A DNA stretch of 16,246 nucleotides from Baffinella frigidus (GCA_026770585.1 MU647383.1:99516-115761); one strand, 5' to 3'; shown: positions 7,691 through 14,439, counted from the first letter of the stretch. A program made the numbers and translations. Notes: generated from the sequence alone by a model not told the origin.

Positions 7691-7744
7691 CTAAGTTGAC
7701 TAATGTCAGCAGCAGGGGGCGTCATCGTCGCCCCCTGCAGAGTT

Positions 7745-7892
7745 ACGGTCTAGGTTCAGGGTTTAGGGTCTAGGGTCTAGGGTTCAGGGTTGAGGGTTGA
7801 GGGTTTAGGGTTTAGGGTTCAGGGTTTAGGGTTTAGGGTTTAGGGTTCAAAGTTTATGGTTCAAAGTTTAGGGTTTAGGGTTTAGGGTTTAT
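7745..7892. repeat. TTTAGGG/TTCAGGG tract
   Basis: Telomere-like heptamers with TTCAGGG variants. Confidence 0.92.
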
Positions 7893-7937
7893 GTTCCGTC
7901 CTACAAGGCCTGATGTCCGCCTCCGCTGGTTCTAATC

Positions 7938-8080
7938 TCATAGGGAAACGGTTTTAATTTAAAACCATTAGATTCAATGAAAATTACTACACGATTGCTT
8001 TAATATTACTAGTAAAACTCATTATGTGTAGTAAATTTCATTGCCAGAAAGTTTTAAATTAAAACCTTTTTCCTATGAAA
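7938..8080. mobile_element. MITE-like element, TTCATAGGGAAACGG, copy 2
   Basis: Inverted relative to 6761-6900, with a better preserved inner ATTTCATTGCCAG side. Confidence 0.88.
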
Positions 8081-8189
8081 TCCTTCCCGGTTTATTGAAC
8101 GTCCCGGTACGTTGGTACAAACGATGTCCGGGTCAGTCCACTGCTTCAGCCTGGCCGTTTATTTTAGGGCTGCGTACATTCAGGGGGGC

Positions 8190-8403
8190 GCCCACTCGAG
8201 GCTGGAGGAGGGAGTATTAAATGTGGGGTTGTTAAATTTAGTACCAGTCACGGGCATGCTTGGTCACGTATCTCAAGTTATAACGTGAGGCACGTGACCA
8301 AATGCCCCTATTTGTGTGAAAATTACTACACAATTCTTTCTTTTTCTTCACTTGTAAAAGAATGACTGTTTTAAAGTGGTCACATTTCTAGCCTCGAGTG
8401 GGC
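8190..8403. mobile_element. Inverted-repeat element GCCCACTCGAGGCT
   Basis: Ends GCCCACTCGAGGCT / AGCCTCGAGTGGGC. Inside are an inverted pair TTGGTCACGT / ACGTGACCAA with GGGCATG ends, and AATTACTACACA. On the minus strand it begins immediately after TCTCGCCAGGTT, the donor context of the heptad mini-exons. Confidence 0.82.
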
Positions 8404-8514
8404 AACCTGGCGAGAAGGGGTCTCAGATTCCGGGGTTCGGATTCCGGGTTTCGGATCTCGGGTTTTGGGTTTTCGGGTGTCTGGTTTCGTGCCTCGTGTT
8501 TCGGGTCTAGCAAC

Positions 8515-8535
8515 CGGGCGCGAGGCCCCCGCCTT
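8515..8535 (-). CDS. Heptad mini-exon 5, degenerate (KAGASRP)
   Basis: Last unit of the array: CTCTGTAG acceptor, 21 nt, then GTTGCTAGACCC. Two residues differ from the heptad (Gly for Glu, Pro for Gln). Past it the frame stays open into a Pro/Arg/Lys-rich stretch over a degenerate GGGTTTCGG repeat, ending at another TCTCGCCAG followed by GT at 8412-8411. Confidence 0.45.
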
Positions 8536-8599
8536 CTACAGAGACTATTCTTAAGTTGACGTTCTGGGTTCGTGGTACAAATCCGTCAACTTTGGCGAC

Positions 8600-8620
8600 C
8601 TGACGGGAGGCTTCCGCCTT
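8600..8620 (-). CDS. Heptad mini-exon 4 (KAEASRQ)
   Basis: 21 nt, phase 0. Carries synonymous changes in serine (TCC) and arginine (CGT) codons. The downstream intron is 9 nt shorter (64 nt) than the others. Confidence 0.58.
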
Positions 8621-8693
8621 CTACGGAGACTATTCGTAAGTTGACGTTCTGGGCTCGTGGTACAAATCCGTCAACTTAGGCGACTTTGGCGAC

Positions 8694-8714
8694 CTGGCGG
8701 GAGGCTTCCGCCTT
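8694..8714 (-). CDS. Heptad mini-exon 3 (KAEASRQ)
   Basis: 21 nt, phase 0. Differs from mini-exon 2 by a synonymous TCT/TCC serine codon. The donor is GTCGCCAAAG. Confidence 0.6.
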
Positions 8715-8787
8715 CTACGGAGACTATTCTTAAGTTGACGTCCTGGGTTCGTGGTACAAATCCGTCAACTTAGGAGACTTTAGCGAC

Positions 8788-8808
8788 CTGGCGAGAGGCT
8801 TCCGCCTT
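8788..8808 (-). CDS. Heptad mini-exon 2 (KAEASRQ)
   Basis: 21 nt, phase 0, flanked by the same CTCCGTAG acceptor and GTCGCTAAAG donor. The encoded heptad is identical to the exon 4 end. Confidence 0.6.
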
Positions 8809-8881
8809 CTACGGAGACTATTCTTAAGTTGACGTGCTGGGTTCGTGGTACAAATCCGTCAACTTAGGAGACTTTAGCGAC

Positions 8882-8902
8882 CTGGCGAGAGGCGTCCGCC
8901 TT
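8882..8902 (-). CDS. Heptad mini-exon 1 (KADASRQ)
   Basis: 21 nt in phase 0 between CTCCGTAG and GTCGCTAAAG. Encodes a single heptad, differing from the exon 4 end by one Glu-to-Asp change. Confidence 0.6.
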
Positions 8903-8975
8903 CTACGGAGACTATTCTTAAGTTGACGTTCTGGGTTCGTGGTACAAATCCGTCAACTTAGGAGACTTTAGCGAC

Positions 8976-9038
8976 CTGGCGAGAGGCTTCCGCCTTGGCG
9001 AGAGAGCGCCGGAAGCGCTCCAGCAGCTTCCTGAAGTA
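8976..9038 (-). CDS. CEP164-like exon 4, post-WW helix and first heptad
   Basis: 63 nt, 21 codons, phase 0: YFRKLLERFRRSLA then KAEASRQ. The acceptor is TGGGAGCAG and the donor is GTCGCTAAAG. It continues the WW exon (..HPSDQ) as YFRKL, matching the DE.YR.L pattern after the WW domain in CEP164. The basic, leucine-spaced sequence is helical. Its final seven codons are the unit repeated in the four to five mini-exons that follow. Confidence 0.78.
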
Positions 9039-9852
9039 CTGCTCCCAGGGGATCAGGGTTCAGGGTTCAGGGTTTGGGGTGTAGGGTTTGGGGATCAGGG
9101 TTCAGGGTTTAGGGTTTAGGGTTTAGGGTTTGAATTTTTCGGGATTATGGCGTTCGGGTTCAGGGCTTTCGGGTTTCCGGTTTCGGGTGTAGGGGTTTAG
9201 GGTTTGGGGGTTTAGGGTTTCGGGGTTAAGGGTTAAGGGTTTAGGGCTTAGGGTTTGGGGCTTAGGGCTTAGGGTTTAGGGCTTAGGGCTTAGGGTTTAG
9301 GGTATAGGTTTTAGGGGGTGGGCAGGGTTTTAGGTTTTAGGGGGTGGGTAGGGTTTTAAGTTTTAGGGGGTGGGTAGGGTTTGAGGGGTTTAGGGTTTAG
9401 GGGACCTGGTCTGAAGGGTGCGCCCACGAGGATTCGCCTTTCTAGGGCTTATGGTTTAGGGTGTGGGGCTTAGGGTTTAAGGCTTGGGGCTTACTAAGGG
9501 AAGGGGTAGGTGTCTTATCTAGGCAACCGGAAAGCATATCTTGCGGTTACCGGCAGGCTCACAGTCAATTATTTGTAGGCCTTTCCGGCAACTTTTGCCG
9601 ATTTCAAGGGGAAATAATAGACAGACGCAGGGCGTAACATGACATGTAGCTCTCCCGCGTAGTAGGGTTTAGGGGACCTGGTCTGAGGGGTGCTCCCACG
9701 AGGATTCGCCTTTCCCCGCGTGGTAGAAGTACGTGTTGCCGTCCTGCGTTCGGCGTTTGAGTATTTATGATAAGCACGCAGCGGCAACGAAATTTACTTC
9801 AGCATGTCGACTTGAGAATAGTCTGTCAACCCGAGTGAGGCAGAGTCTCACT

Positions 9853-9899
<47 letters not shown>

Positions 9900-12581
9900 T
9901 GACTCTCACTGAAGGGTGCTCCCACGAGGACTCGCCTTTCACCGCGTGGTACAAGTACGTGTTGCCGTCCTGCGTTCGGGGTCCTTCGTTAGGGACGGCA
10001 CCCCGAAACCCCAACCCCCAACGCCTATAGGGTTTACGCCAACGTCAACTTACAAAGCGTCAACTTACGAATAGTCTCCGTAAAAGGCGGTTTTGAACCC
10101 CAAACCCCAAACCGTCCTGCGTGAGGGGTGTGGGGTTCAGGTGTTGGGGGGTGGGGGTTCGGGTGTATCCAGCCATCCGGGTTTAGGGATCAGGGATCCT
10201 GGTTCACGGGTGAGGGCTCGCAGGGTTCAGGGGTTGGGGGTTGGGGTTCAGGTGGTGGGGGTTGGGGGTTCGGGTGTAGAGCGCTGTGCAGAGAAGTTGG
10301 CCACCGGAAATAATAGGAAATCGAGAAATTGGAGCCATTTTGTCAACTTTTGAGAGAAAAAATAGTACCATGAATTTCTCAAACGTGGACGAAATGGCTC
10401 CAATTTCCCCATGTTCCCATTTTCCGGTGGCCAACTTCTCTGGACAGCGCTCTAGGGTTTCGGGTGTATCTCGCCACCCGGATTTAGGGGCCAGGATTCA
10501 GGGGTTCCACACGAGGCTATTCATGCGAACAGATTCATAAGTCAATTATTGGATTGTTGCCCAGGAAACACGCCACAAGTCAGCAATTGGTCACGTACCT
10601 ACACGCTTTCCGAGTAGCTTTCCCCTGAATTTTCAAAATGCCCTTTTATTATGTTCGCATGCATAGCCTCGTGTGGTTAGGGCGCTCAGGGTTCAGGGTT
10701 TGGGGGTTGGGGTTTACTCCGTCATCGTGCGACGTCCAACCCTCGGGCACGGGGGCTTGCAGGGCCATGCGGCAGATCCACATCAGGTCCTGGTTAGGGT
10801 TTGAGGTGAGGATCGTTGACGGTCAACCCTAGTGCACTGCCAGGCCGGAGATTTCGCCTGCCACGCCAGAGTGCAGGAGGGTGTTAATTTTTTCAACCCG
10901 CGTTTACACGCGGCTGTTGACCTTTGGAAACCACTGCCTTGAAGGGGAATTGACTTTTGGCGACCCCTTCGAAGACTCTGGCGTGGTGACGGCCAACCCT
11001 AGTGAGGCAGAGCGAACCCTGCTCGCAGAGCAGGTACGCTATTCTCAAGTTAACCACCACACAGCGGGCTTCGAAGGGATATTCGGGCTCTGAGAGTCCG
11101 AGTTTCCGTTACCTTATCCGTAGGAAACCCCCCTATGTCCCTGAGGATTGCCTACCGTAGGGTTCTAGGTCGTATCGCTTAGGGGTTATTCGAAATCCCT
11201 TCGAACTCCGCTGTGTGGCTGGGTCTGCGGTACAAATCCGTCATTTTCGGAGCGGAAAAGAGCCCGGGCGCACCAAACTGGTGAGCCCGAATAGACTGAG
11301 ACGGAGTTTCCCTCGGAAGGCTACGACGAACCTAACTCCCCGGATGTCCGGGGGGTGCGTGACCATTCCCGGTACAATCCGAAGGAAAAGATCCTAAAGT
11401 TAGACTTCCGTGTTCCCTGTAACCTTATCAGGCAACGCCTAAAGTCATCAGATAGTTGACTAGAAATATCTCTGGATCCGGCGGTTGGTCCTCGACACTT
11501 ACAGGAGGCGCGGAGGGAACCTCCCGCCCGGAACCCAGCCCGCCCACGGGGCGGTCTGAGCGAAATCTCTTCCTAAAGTTATCTCCTGATCTCCTGGTTC
11601 AGCAGGAAATCAGTCGATCTTTAAAGCGTGTCTCGCTCCGAGGCGGGCCCAACGAACTAGTCGAGGGGGCCGAGGCTGAGGACGAGAGCTGCTTGCGCTC
11701 AGGATCGTCCTAAAGTTAGACTTCCGTGTTCCCTGTAACCTTCCACGGCAGAGCGCTCGAAGGAAACCTAGTCTCGACAGACATATGAAATATGACAGAA
11801 ATATGTCTAGAAATATGACAGAAATATGACAGAAATATGTAGAAATATGTCACATTTCTAGTCTCGAGTGGAAAGCAGTGCAGCCACCTGCCGGGGTTGT
11901 TCCTCCAATGAACATCACTACTCACGTGCTACACCGTAAGCCATAAACCCTCCTGTGCTATCACTACCACGCCAGATTGATCGAGGGAAACCGACGCCGT
12001 AGCCACGCCAGATCTGGCGTCGTTGACTTAAGTGTTCAGGGGATTCTCCCTGAAAGATGCCAAAAGTGGATGTTTCGAGCCCTCTGGCGTGGTTCTGAGT
12101 GGGAGGGTGGACCTCATCGGGCCCTTTCACAGATTCTGTCTCAGAAACTGACCATCTAAACCATTTCTGGTACGAATCGAAGAGTTTTAAAACCCTAAAT
12201 GTACAGAATGGCTCCAAGACCCACTGAAATCTGAGATGGAATCTATGGAGGGACGCGATGAATTCGGACGAGAAGGTGCGCACTTCCTATCTCCGTCGCA
12301 TGAGTCTATTCAGGGTCACCGATTTGATGAGACCGGGCTCTCTTCGGCTCCAAAGTTGACTCTCTTCGGCTCCAAAGTTGACCCAGGGTGTCAACTTGAC
12401 AATAGTCCGTCAACGGTACGTGGTGGGAGCGTGAGACCCTCTCGCGCGGGAGGTGTTTTAAAAGTAATTTAGCGATCCTAAATGTATTGTAGACACCCAG
12501 CACTCCACTTTCGGGAAGCCCAGCATGAAAGTTGACAAGACCTTCTCGCGCGGGAGGTCGAAGCCCAGGTGTTCCGCGTAC
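8976..12581 (-). CDS. Split gene: CEP164-like WW-domain protein, core exons
   Basis: Gene-level entry for four exons read right to left: 12581-12542, 10789-10718, 9743-9678 and 9038-8976. Spliced, they give YAEHLGFDLPREK, then DLMWICR..APVPEGW, then DGNTYFYH..ESSWEHPSDQ, then YFRKLLERFRR. Compared from memory with human CEP164 (pattern FAREIG...ELMWLARE..APLP.EW...G.IYYFN...S.WDHPCDEHYRSL), spacing is identical throughout: 17 residues from the aromatic to LMW's Trp, 14 to the first WW Trp, 22 to the second, 11 through the final Leu. Each junction has an AG acceptor and GT donor, and the three internal junctions are phase 0. CEP164 acts at centriole distal appendages in ciliogenesis, so a basal-body role is inferred. 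Introns are 0.4-1.8 kb and full of inverted-repeat elements. The N-terminal start was not found. It could be a decaying gene, but no frame break is seen in the core exons. Confidence 0.78.
9050..9405. repeat. TTTAGGG-like tract inside the gene
   Basis: Heptamers plus a GGTTTTAGGGGGTGGGTAGG unit repeated three times (about 9307-9385). Lies in the intron between WW copy c and exon 4. Confidence 0.9.
9406..9441 (-). pseudogene. WW second-half exon, truncated copy c
   Basis: Only the last 12 codons remain (KGESSWAHPSDQ, with Ala for Glu), preceded by CCCTAG and followed by the same GTCCCCTAAACC donor as copy b. It could still be spliced in frame (36 nt, phase 0) but encodes only half of the half-domain. 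Most likely it is a decayed tandem duplicate. Confidence 0.6.
9442..9672. other. Intron-like spacer between WW copies c and b
   Basis: Short telomere-like start, then unique sequence with a GGCAACTTTTGCC hairpin near 9587. No gene seen. Confidence 0.45.
9678..9743 (-). CDS. CEP164-like exon 3, WW second half, copy b
   Basis: 66 nt, 22 codons, phase 0: DGNTYFYHAGKGESSWEHP then SDQ. The acceptor is GAACGCAG and the donor is GTCCCCTAAACC. This copy best fits the WW consensus (D.xG..YFYH....S.WEHP), and only it joins both exon 2 and exon 4 without gaps. The frame upstream of the acceptor has a stop (TAA) a few codons away, supporting a real exon border. The (A/G)GGGACCTGGTCTGA boundary is shared with copy c. 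Confidence 0.78.
9845..9909. repeat. (CTCTCA)n microsatellite
   Basis: About ten hexamer units; on the minus strand (GTGAGA)n beginning exactly at the donor of WW copy a. Confidence 0.95.
9910..9969 (-). CDS. WW second-half exon, copy a
   Basis: 60 nt, 20 codons, starting after GAACGCAG: DGNTYLYH, KGESSWEHPS. It carries the aromatic block and second tryptophan/proline of a WW domain. It ends at TCA followed by GTGAGAGTC, a donor-like sequence that leads straight into a (GTGAGA)n microsatellite. Compared with copy b it has Leu for the second aromatic and Val for Gly, and lacks the terminal Asp-Gln codons, so it looks like the less conserved duplicate. Copies a, b and c lie in tandem 230-270 bp apart. 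Confidence 0.68.
10085..10265. repeat. GGGGTTCAGG / GGGTTGGGGG repeats
   Basis: Degenerate G-rich repeats. At 10047-10088 a plus-strand copy of GTCAACTTACGAATAGTCTCCGTA echoes the heptad-array introns in the opposite orientation. Confidence 0.8.
10268..10455. mobile_element. Inverted-repeat element, TAGAGCG family, complete copy
   Basis: TAGAGCGCTGTGCAGAGAAG...CTTCTCTGGACAGCGCTCTA, arms of about 70 bp including GAAATTGGAGCCATTT / AAATGGCTCCAATTTC. The loop has AGTACCATG. One arm recurs in each 217-bp unit at 4334-4880. Flanks give GTAGAGCG...CGCTCTAG. Confidence 0.92.
10507..10676. mobile_element. Inverted-repeat element, CACACGAGGC family
   Basis: 25-bp ends CCACACGAGGCTATTCATGC / GCATGCATAGCCTCGTGTGG. 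The left half matches 3712-3795 inverted. Confidence 0.9.
10718..10789 (-). CDS. CEP164-like exon 2, first half of WW domain
   Basis: 72 nt, 24 codons, phase 0 at both ends. It begins DLMWICR, continues through APVPEGW (first WW tryptophan) and ends HDDG. The acceptor is CCCTAACCAG, with a branch-point-like CTAAC within the last ten bases. The donor is GTAAACCCC. The DLMW....AP.PEGW pattern is the diagnostic CEP164-type lead-in to a WW domain. The following intron runs to 9970 (748 nt) and holds two complete inverted-repeat elements and G-rich telomere-like sequence. Confidence 0.82.
10990..11310. mobile_element. GTTGAC-type element interrupted by another element
   Basis: CTATTCTCAAGTTAAC (to 11055) and CTGGGTCTGCGGTACAAATCCG (from 11218) are the two halves of the element seen whole at 13300-13405. 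Between them 11057-11218 is an inserted element with ends CCACACAGCGG / CCGCTGTGTGG and GCTTCGAAGGGATATTCG / CGAAATCCCTTCGAAC arms. Confidence 0.8.
11456..11713 (+). other. Coding-like segment between 35-bp direct repeats
   Basis: An 85-codon frame on the plus strand (first codon TTG, including SERNLFLKLSPDLLVQQEI and GGPNELVEGAEAEDES), while the minus strand also reads a Ser/Pro-rich stretch (QLSSSASAPSTSSLGPPRSE). Neither is recognised. Identical 35-bp sequences starting TCCTAAAGTTAGACTTCC lie at 11392-11426 and 11708-11742, so the segment is framed by a direct repeat inside the large intron of the CEP164-like gene. Confidence 0.3.
11770..11875. repeat. AAATATGACAG minisatellite
   Basis: Repeats of AGAAATATG(ACAG/TCT), ending in CACATTTCTAG.CTCGAGTGG, the end sequence of the 8190-8403 element, with CTAGTCTCGA near 11769. 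Confidence 0.8.
11968..12095. mobile_element. Inverted-repeat element, TACCACGCC family, copy 2
   Basis: About 85% identical to 2511-2642, with inner CCAGATCTGG and CAGGGGATTCTCCCTG hairpins. Lies in the intron between exons 1 and 2. Confidence 0.85.
12345..12420. mobile_element. GTTGAC hairpin remnants
   Basis: Tandem TCTTCGGCTCCAAAGTTGAC (two copies), then CAGGGTGTCAACTTGACAATAGTC. Confidence 0.7.
12438..12454 (-). pseudogene. Partial duplicate of CEP164-like exon 1 end
   Basis: The minus strand repeats the last codons of the exon at 12542-12581 (CTCCCGCGCGAGA, then GGGTCTCAC instead of AGGTCTTGTC). It has no usable frame of its own. It fits the local habit of duplicating an exon end together with its donor. 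Confidence 0.5.
12542..12581 (-). CDS. CEP164-like exon 1 (pre-WW segment)
   Basis: Reads YAEHLGFDLPREK after a split first codon, preceded by GGGATTCAG (acceptor) and followed by GTCTTGTCAAC (donor). It supplies the YA..LG.D segment that precedes LMW in CEP164-type proteins, and it joins the next exon with exactly the expected number of residues. The acceptor choice is the weak point: a start one base before TAC implies a phase-1 boundary while the other junctions are phase 0, and the frame stays open further upstream. A partial copy of the exon end (CTCCCGCGCGAGA) lies at about 12438-12454 and is also followed by GTCTCAC. An inverted-repeat element lies about 40 bp upstream. Confidence 0.68.
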
Positions 12582-12618
12582 CTGAATCCCCGCAAAAGTA
12601 TTGATGAATTGAGTGTGG

Positions 12619-12688
12619 GCAACGAAATTTACTACACGGTTGGGTCATACTAGTAATAGTAAAATATGTGTGTGGTAAATTTCGTTGC
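12619..12688. mobile_element. Inverted-repeat element GCAACGAAATTTACTACAC, copy 1
   Basis: 19-bp ends with ATACTAGTAAT centre. Its right end is followed by a duplicated TTTCGTTGCGCCAAAAGCAA. Confidence 0.9.
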
Positions 12689-12963
12689 GCCAAAAGCAAT
12701 TAATTTCGTTGCGCCAAAAGCAATTAATACTTTTGTGGTGTTGAACCTGCAAACAGACTATTTAATACGATGTCTGATTTAAATTAAAACACGGCCCGCT
12801 GTTTTCGGGTGTTGATGTGCTCGCGTCGACGCAGCGTTACCATAGCACACAACCACCCGTAAGATAGCACACAAAATCATCCATACAAGATTTGTACCAG
12901 GGCCTCCCGATTTCCGGTGACTCCTGGTACAGAGCGGGGGTGCACCTGCCCGATTTGATCGCG

Positions 12964-13089
12964 GCGAGTATCTATGATAAAATACGCCACGCCAATGAAA
13001 TTTACTACACAAATGGATCATACCAGTAATTATAAAAGCGTGTGTGTAGTAAATTTCGTTGCCGCTGCGTGTTTATCATAAATGCTCGT
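12964..13089. mobile_element. Nested inverted-repeat element, GCAACGAAATTTAC family, copy 2
   Basis: Inner element 12991-13062 (AATGAAATTTACTACAC / GTAGTAAATTTCGTTGC) inside an outer pair GCGAGTATCTATGATAAAAT / TTTATCATAAATGCTCGT. A half-copy with both outer and inner parts is at 9760-9800. Confidence 0.85.
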
Positions 13090-13260
13090 CCGCATGAGAT
13101 TGCGTACCTGGTATCCAGCAGGGTGTGAAAGCGCTAGGTGTTTCCACCGAAGAAGTTGGGTCTGAGACTGCGGGTGTGATTGTAGTTAGGGCTACGTAAA
13201 CCTCGTAATACCACTTCATACCTCTTAATACCACTTAATACCTCATTGGAATAAAGATGT
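13090..13260. other. Spacer with AATACCACTT repeats
   Basis: Unique sequence with two or three TAATACCACTTAATACCTC units (13206-13250). A minus-strand segment between CCCGCAG and TACCAGGTACGC could be an exon but has no recognised content. Confidence 0.4.
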
Positions 13261-13284
13261 AGCGGACTGGCACGCGCGAGTCCA

Positions 13285-13405
13285 GCTCTGCCTCACGCGG
13301 GTTGACAGACTATTCTCAAGTTGACATGCTGGGTGTGCGGCGCAAATCCGTCAACTTTGGAGCGGGAAAGAGCCCGGGCTCACTAAATTGGCGAGCCCAA
13401 ATAGA
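13285..13405. mobile_element. GTTGAC-type hairpin element, intact form
   Basis: CTATTCTCAAGTTGACATGC...GGCGCAAATCCGTCAACTTTGG, followed by AGCCCGGGCTCACTAAATTG. The motif is mutated here (GGCGCAAATCC for GGTACAAATCC). An inverted relative is at 13845-13935. Confidence 0.8.
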
Positions 13406-13495
13406 CTGAGATTAGTGAGATAGAACTGGGAGAGTCTGGACAGGATATCAAGGGGCACCCGAGCCTCCATCTGCCCCGCAGCGTTCTTATCTCAG

Positions 13496-13642
13496 AAAAG
13501 GGATTCTAAAATCCGTTTTCTTAAGTCAATTCCTACGTCAATTCCTACACGTTAACTTATTCTTTTCTCTTCGCATAAGTTGACAGATTTGAAGGGGAAA
13601 TGACTTAACAAAACGATTTTAGAATCCCTTTTCTGAGATAAG
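13496..13642. mobile_element. Inverted-repeat element CTTATCTCAGAAAAGGG
   Basis: 38-bp arms CTTATCTCAGAAAAGGGATT...AATCCCTTTTCTGAGATAAG, with a variant GACAGATTTGAAGGGG in the loop. Confidence 0.92.
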
Positions 13643-13665
13643 TTCTAGCTCTGTCCCAGTCATTT

Positions 13666-13828
13666 CCACGCAAGAGTGTAGGGCTGACCTGGGAAAACAA
13701 GCCAGTTCACACGGAATTTGTAACAACCTTCCGAAATTTCGATTTTCCTGTGGGAAGAATGTCCACTTATGAACTTAAGAGAATTCTACTTTCTCCTGTG
13801 TGTCACTCTGCCCTACACTCTTGCGTGG
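13666..13828. mobile_element. Inverted-repeat element CCACGCAAGAGTGTAGGGC
   Basis: Perfect 19-bp ends. The interior includes GGAATTTGTAACAACC, a possible decayed motif. Confidence 0.88.
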
Positions 13829-13844
13829 TTGGTCTCACCATTCG

Positions 13845-13935
13845 GGTGAGACCGGGCTCTTTGTCGCTCCGCTGTTCATGGATTTGTACCGCAAACCTCG
13901 GATGTCAACTTGAGAATAGTCGGTCGACCCGACAG
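13845..13935. mobile_element. GTTGAC-type element, inverted copy
   Basis: GGATTTGTACCGCAAACC...GATGTCAACTTGAGAATAGTC, reverse of 13285-13345. It truncates the coding-like frame read from 14230 on the minus strand. Confidence 0.8.
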
Positions 13936-14435
13936 AGGGAGAGCTGGGCGTTGTCAACCTCCAACACGACACAGGATCTGACGCTAGCCCTGCCCGTTCG
14001 CGCGCTCAATTTCGCAGGAGGCCCGTTGAGAACGCGGACCACAGACACGCCACTGAACGTGTGCGGGAAGTGAATCTCGGTGGTCTGGCTGGGGTCGATG
14101 GTGAGGGGGTTTTGAGTGTGGGTTTGGGGCGGAGGGATCTCCCCATTGGAAAGGAAGTGCAGGACGGAGGGCTGAGCCCACAAGGGTATCCGGCCCGTTT
14201 CGATGGTCAAGAGACCCGGCGGTGGGGCGAAGGTGGGGGCGCGTAGGGCAGGGGGGTGCCCACCCGGTAAGCTCCGCGGCATCCACCTCCCCATCGTCCC
14301 CTGCCTCACTCTCCTCCTCATCCTCTGCGATTCGTCCAGGGATGCGCATCCCTCCTCCTCCCCGTTCCATGCCCGCTCAGACACCCAACAATTCCTTGCT
14401 TCTCCTCTCTCCGCCCGCCGCCCGCCGTCCGTCAC
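13905..14435 (-). CDS. Coding-like block, unknown protein (two frames)
   Basis: Two overlapping minus-strand frames look coding. One (14370-about 14265) has the acidic run EDEEESEAGDDGEVD and ends near ACCGGGTGGGC, a possible donor. The other, from about 14230 to 14000, reads LLTIETGRIPLWAQPSVLHF, then TEIHFPHTFSGVSVVRVLNG, with most third codon positions G or C. The second frame runs into a GTTGAC hairpin element (13880-13935) that supplies its stop, so the C-terminus is probably not native. No family is recognised. It lies upstream of the CEP164-like gene on the same strand, but nothing ties it to that gene. Confidence 0.38.
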   Translation of the reverse strand: MTDGGRRAERGEARNCWVSERAWNGEEEGCASLDESQRMRRRVRQGTMGRWMPRSLPGGHPPALRAPTFAPPPGLLTIETGRIPLWAQPSVLHFLSNGEIPPPQTHTQNPLTIDPSQTTEIHFPHTFSGVSVVRVLNGPPAKLSARTGRASVRSCVVLEVDNAQLSLCRVDRLFSS

Positions 14436-14439
14436 ACCA

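Larger units (their letters stand above)
7255..7742. repeat. TTGACTGATGTCAGCAGCGG repeats and exon-D-start copies
   Basis: TTGACT(A/G)ATGTCAGCAGC occurs five times (about 7256, 7277, 7444, 7467, 7696). GACGATGACG with its preceding CAG occurs at 7247, 7505 and 7735, read on the minus strand. Confidence 0.85.
8531..8991 (-). repeat. 94-bp tandem array: hairpin intron plus heptad mini-exon
   Basis: Five units (85, then four of 94 bp). On the minus strand each full unit is a 73-nt segment starting GTCGC, ending CCGTAG, plus 21 nt of coding. Inside the 73 nt sits a hairpin with arms TAAGTTGACG / CGTCAACTTA and the loop motif GGATTTGTACCACG. AGTCTCC occurs on both sides of the hairpin like a target-site duplication. 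Not a CRISPR array: repeats are contiguous and there are no unique spacers. Confidence 0.9.

Noticed and set aside
8531-8991. CRISPR-like regular repeats
   Set aside because: Units are contiguous 94-bp tandem copies without unique spacers, and the sequence context is eukaryotic.
10330-10350. GGAGCCATTTTGTCAAC resembles the dinoflagellate spliced-leader core
   Set aside because: Match is partial, it is an arm of an inverted repeat, and the leader's donor context is absent.
2480-12159. Two similar short peptides (IEGNRR...CRKWMFR and IEGNRR...CQKWMFR) at 2480-2698 and 11977-12159
   Set aside because: Both lie across copies of one inverted-repeat element; differences fall at all codon positions and the second frame has no ATG.
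13420-13480. Possible first exon on minus strand, ATG at 13470 (MEARVPLDILSRLSQ)
   Set aside because: Reasonable ATG context, but no homology and no defined junction to the exon at 12581.
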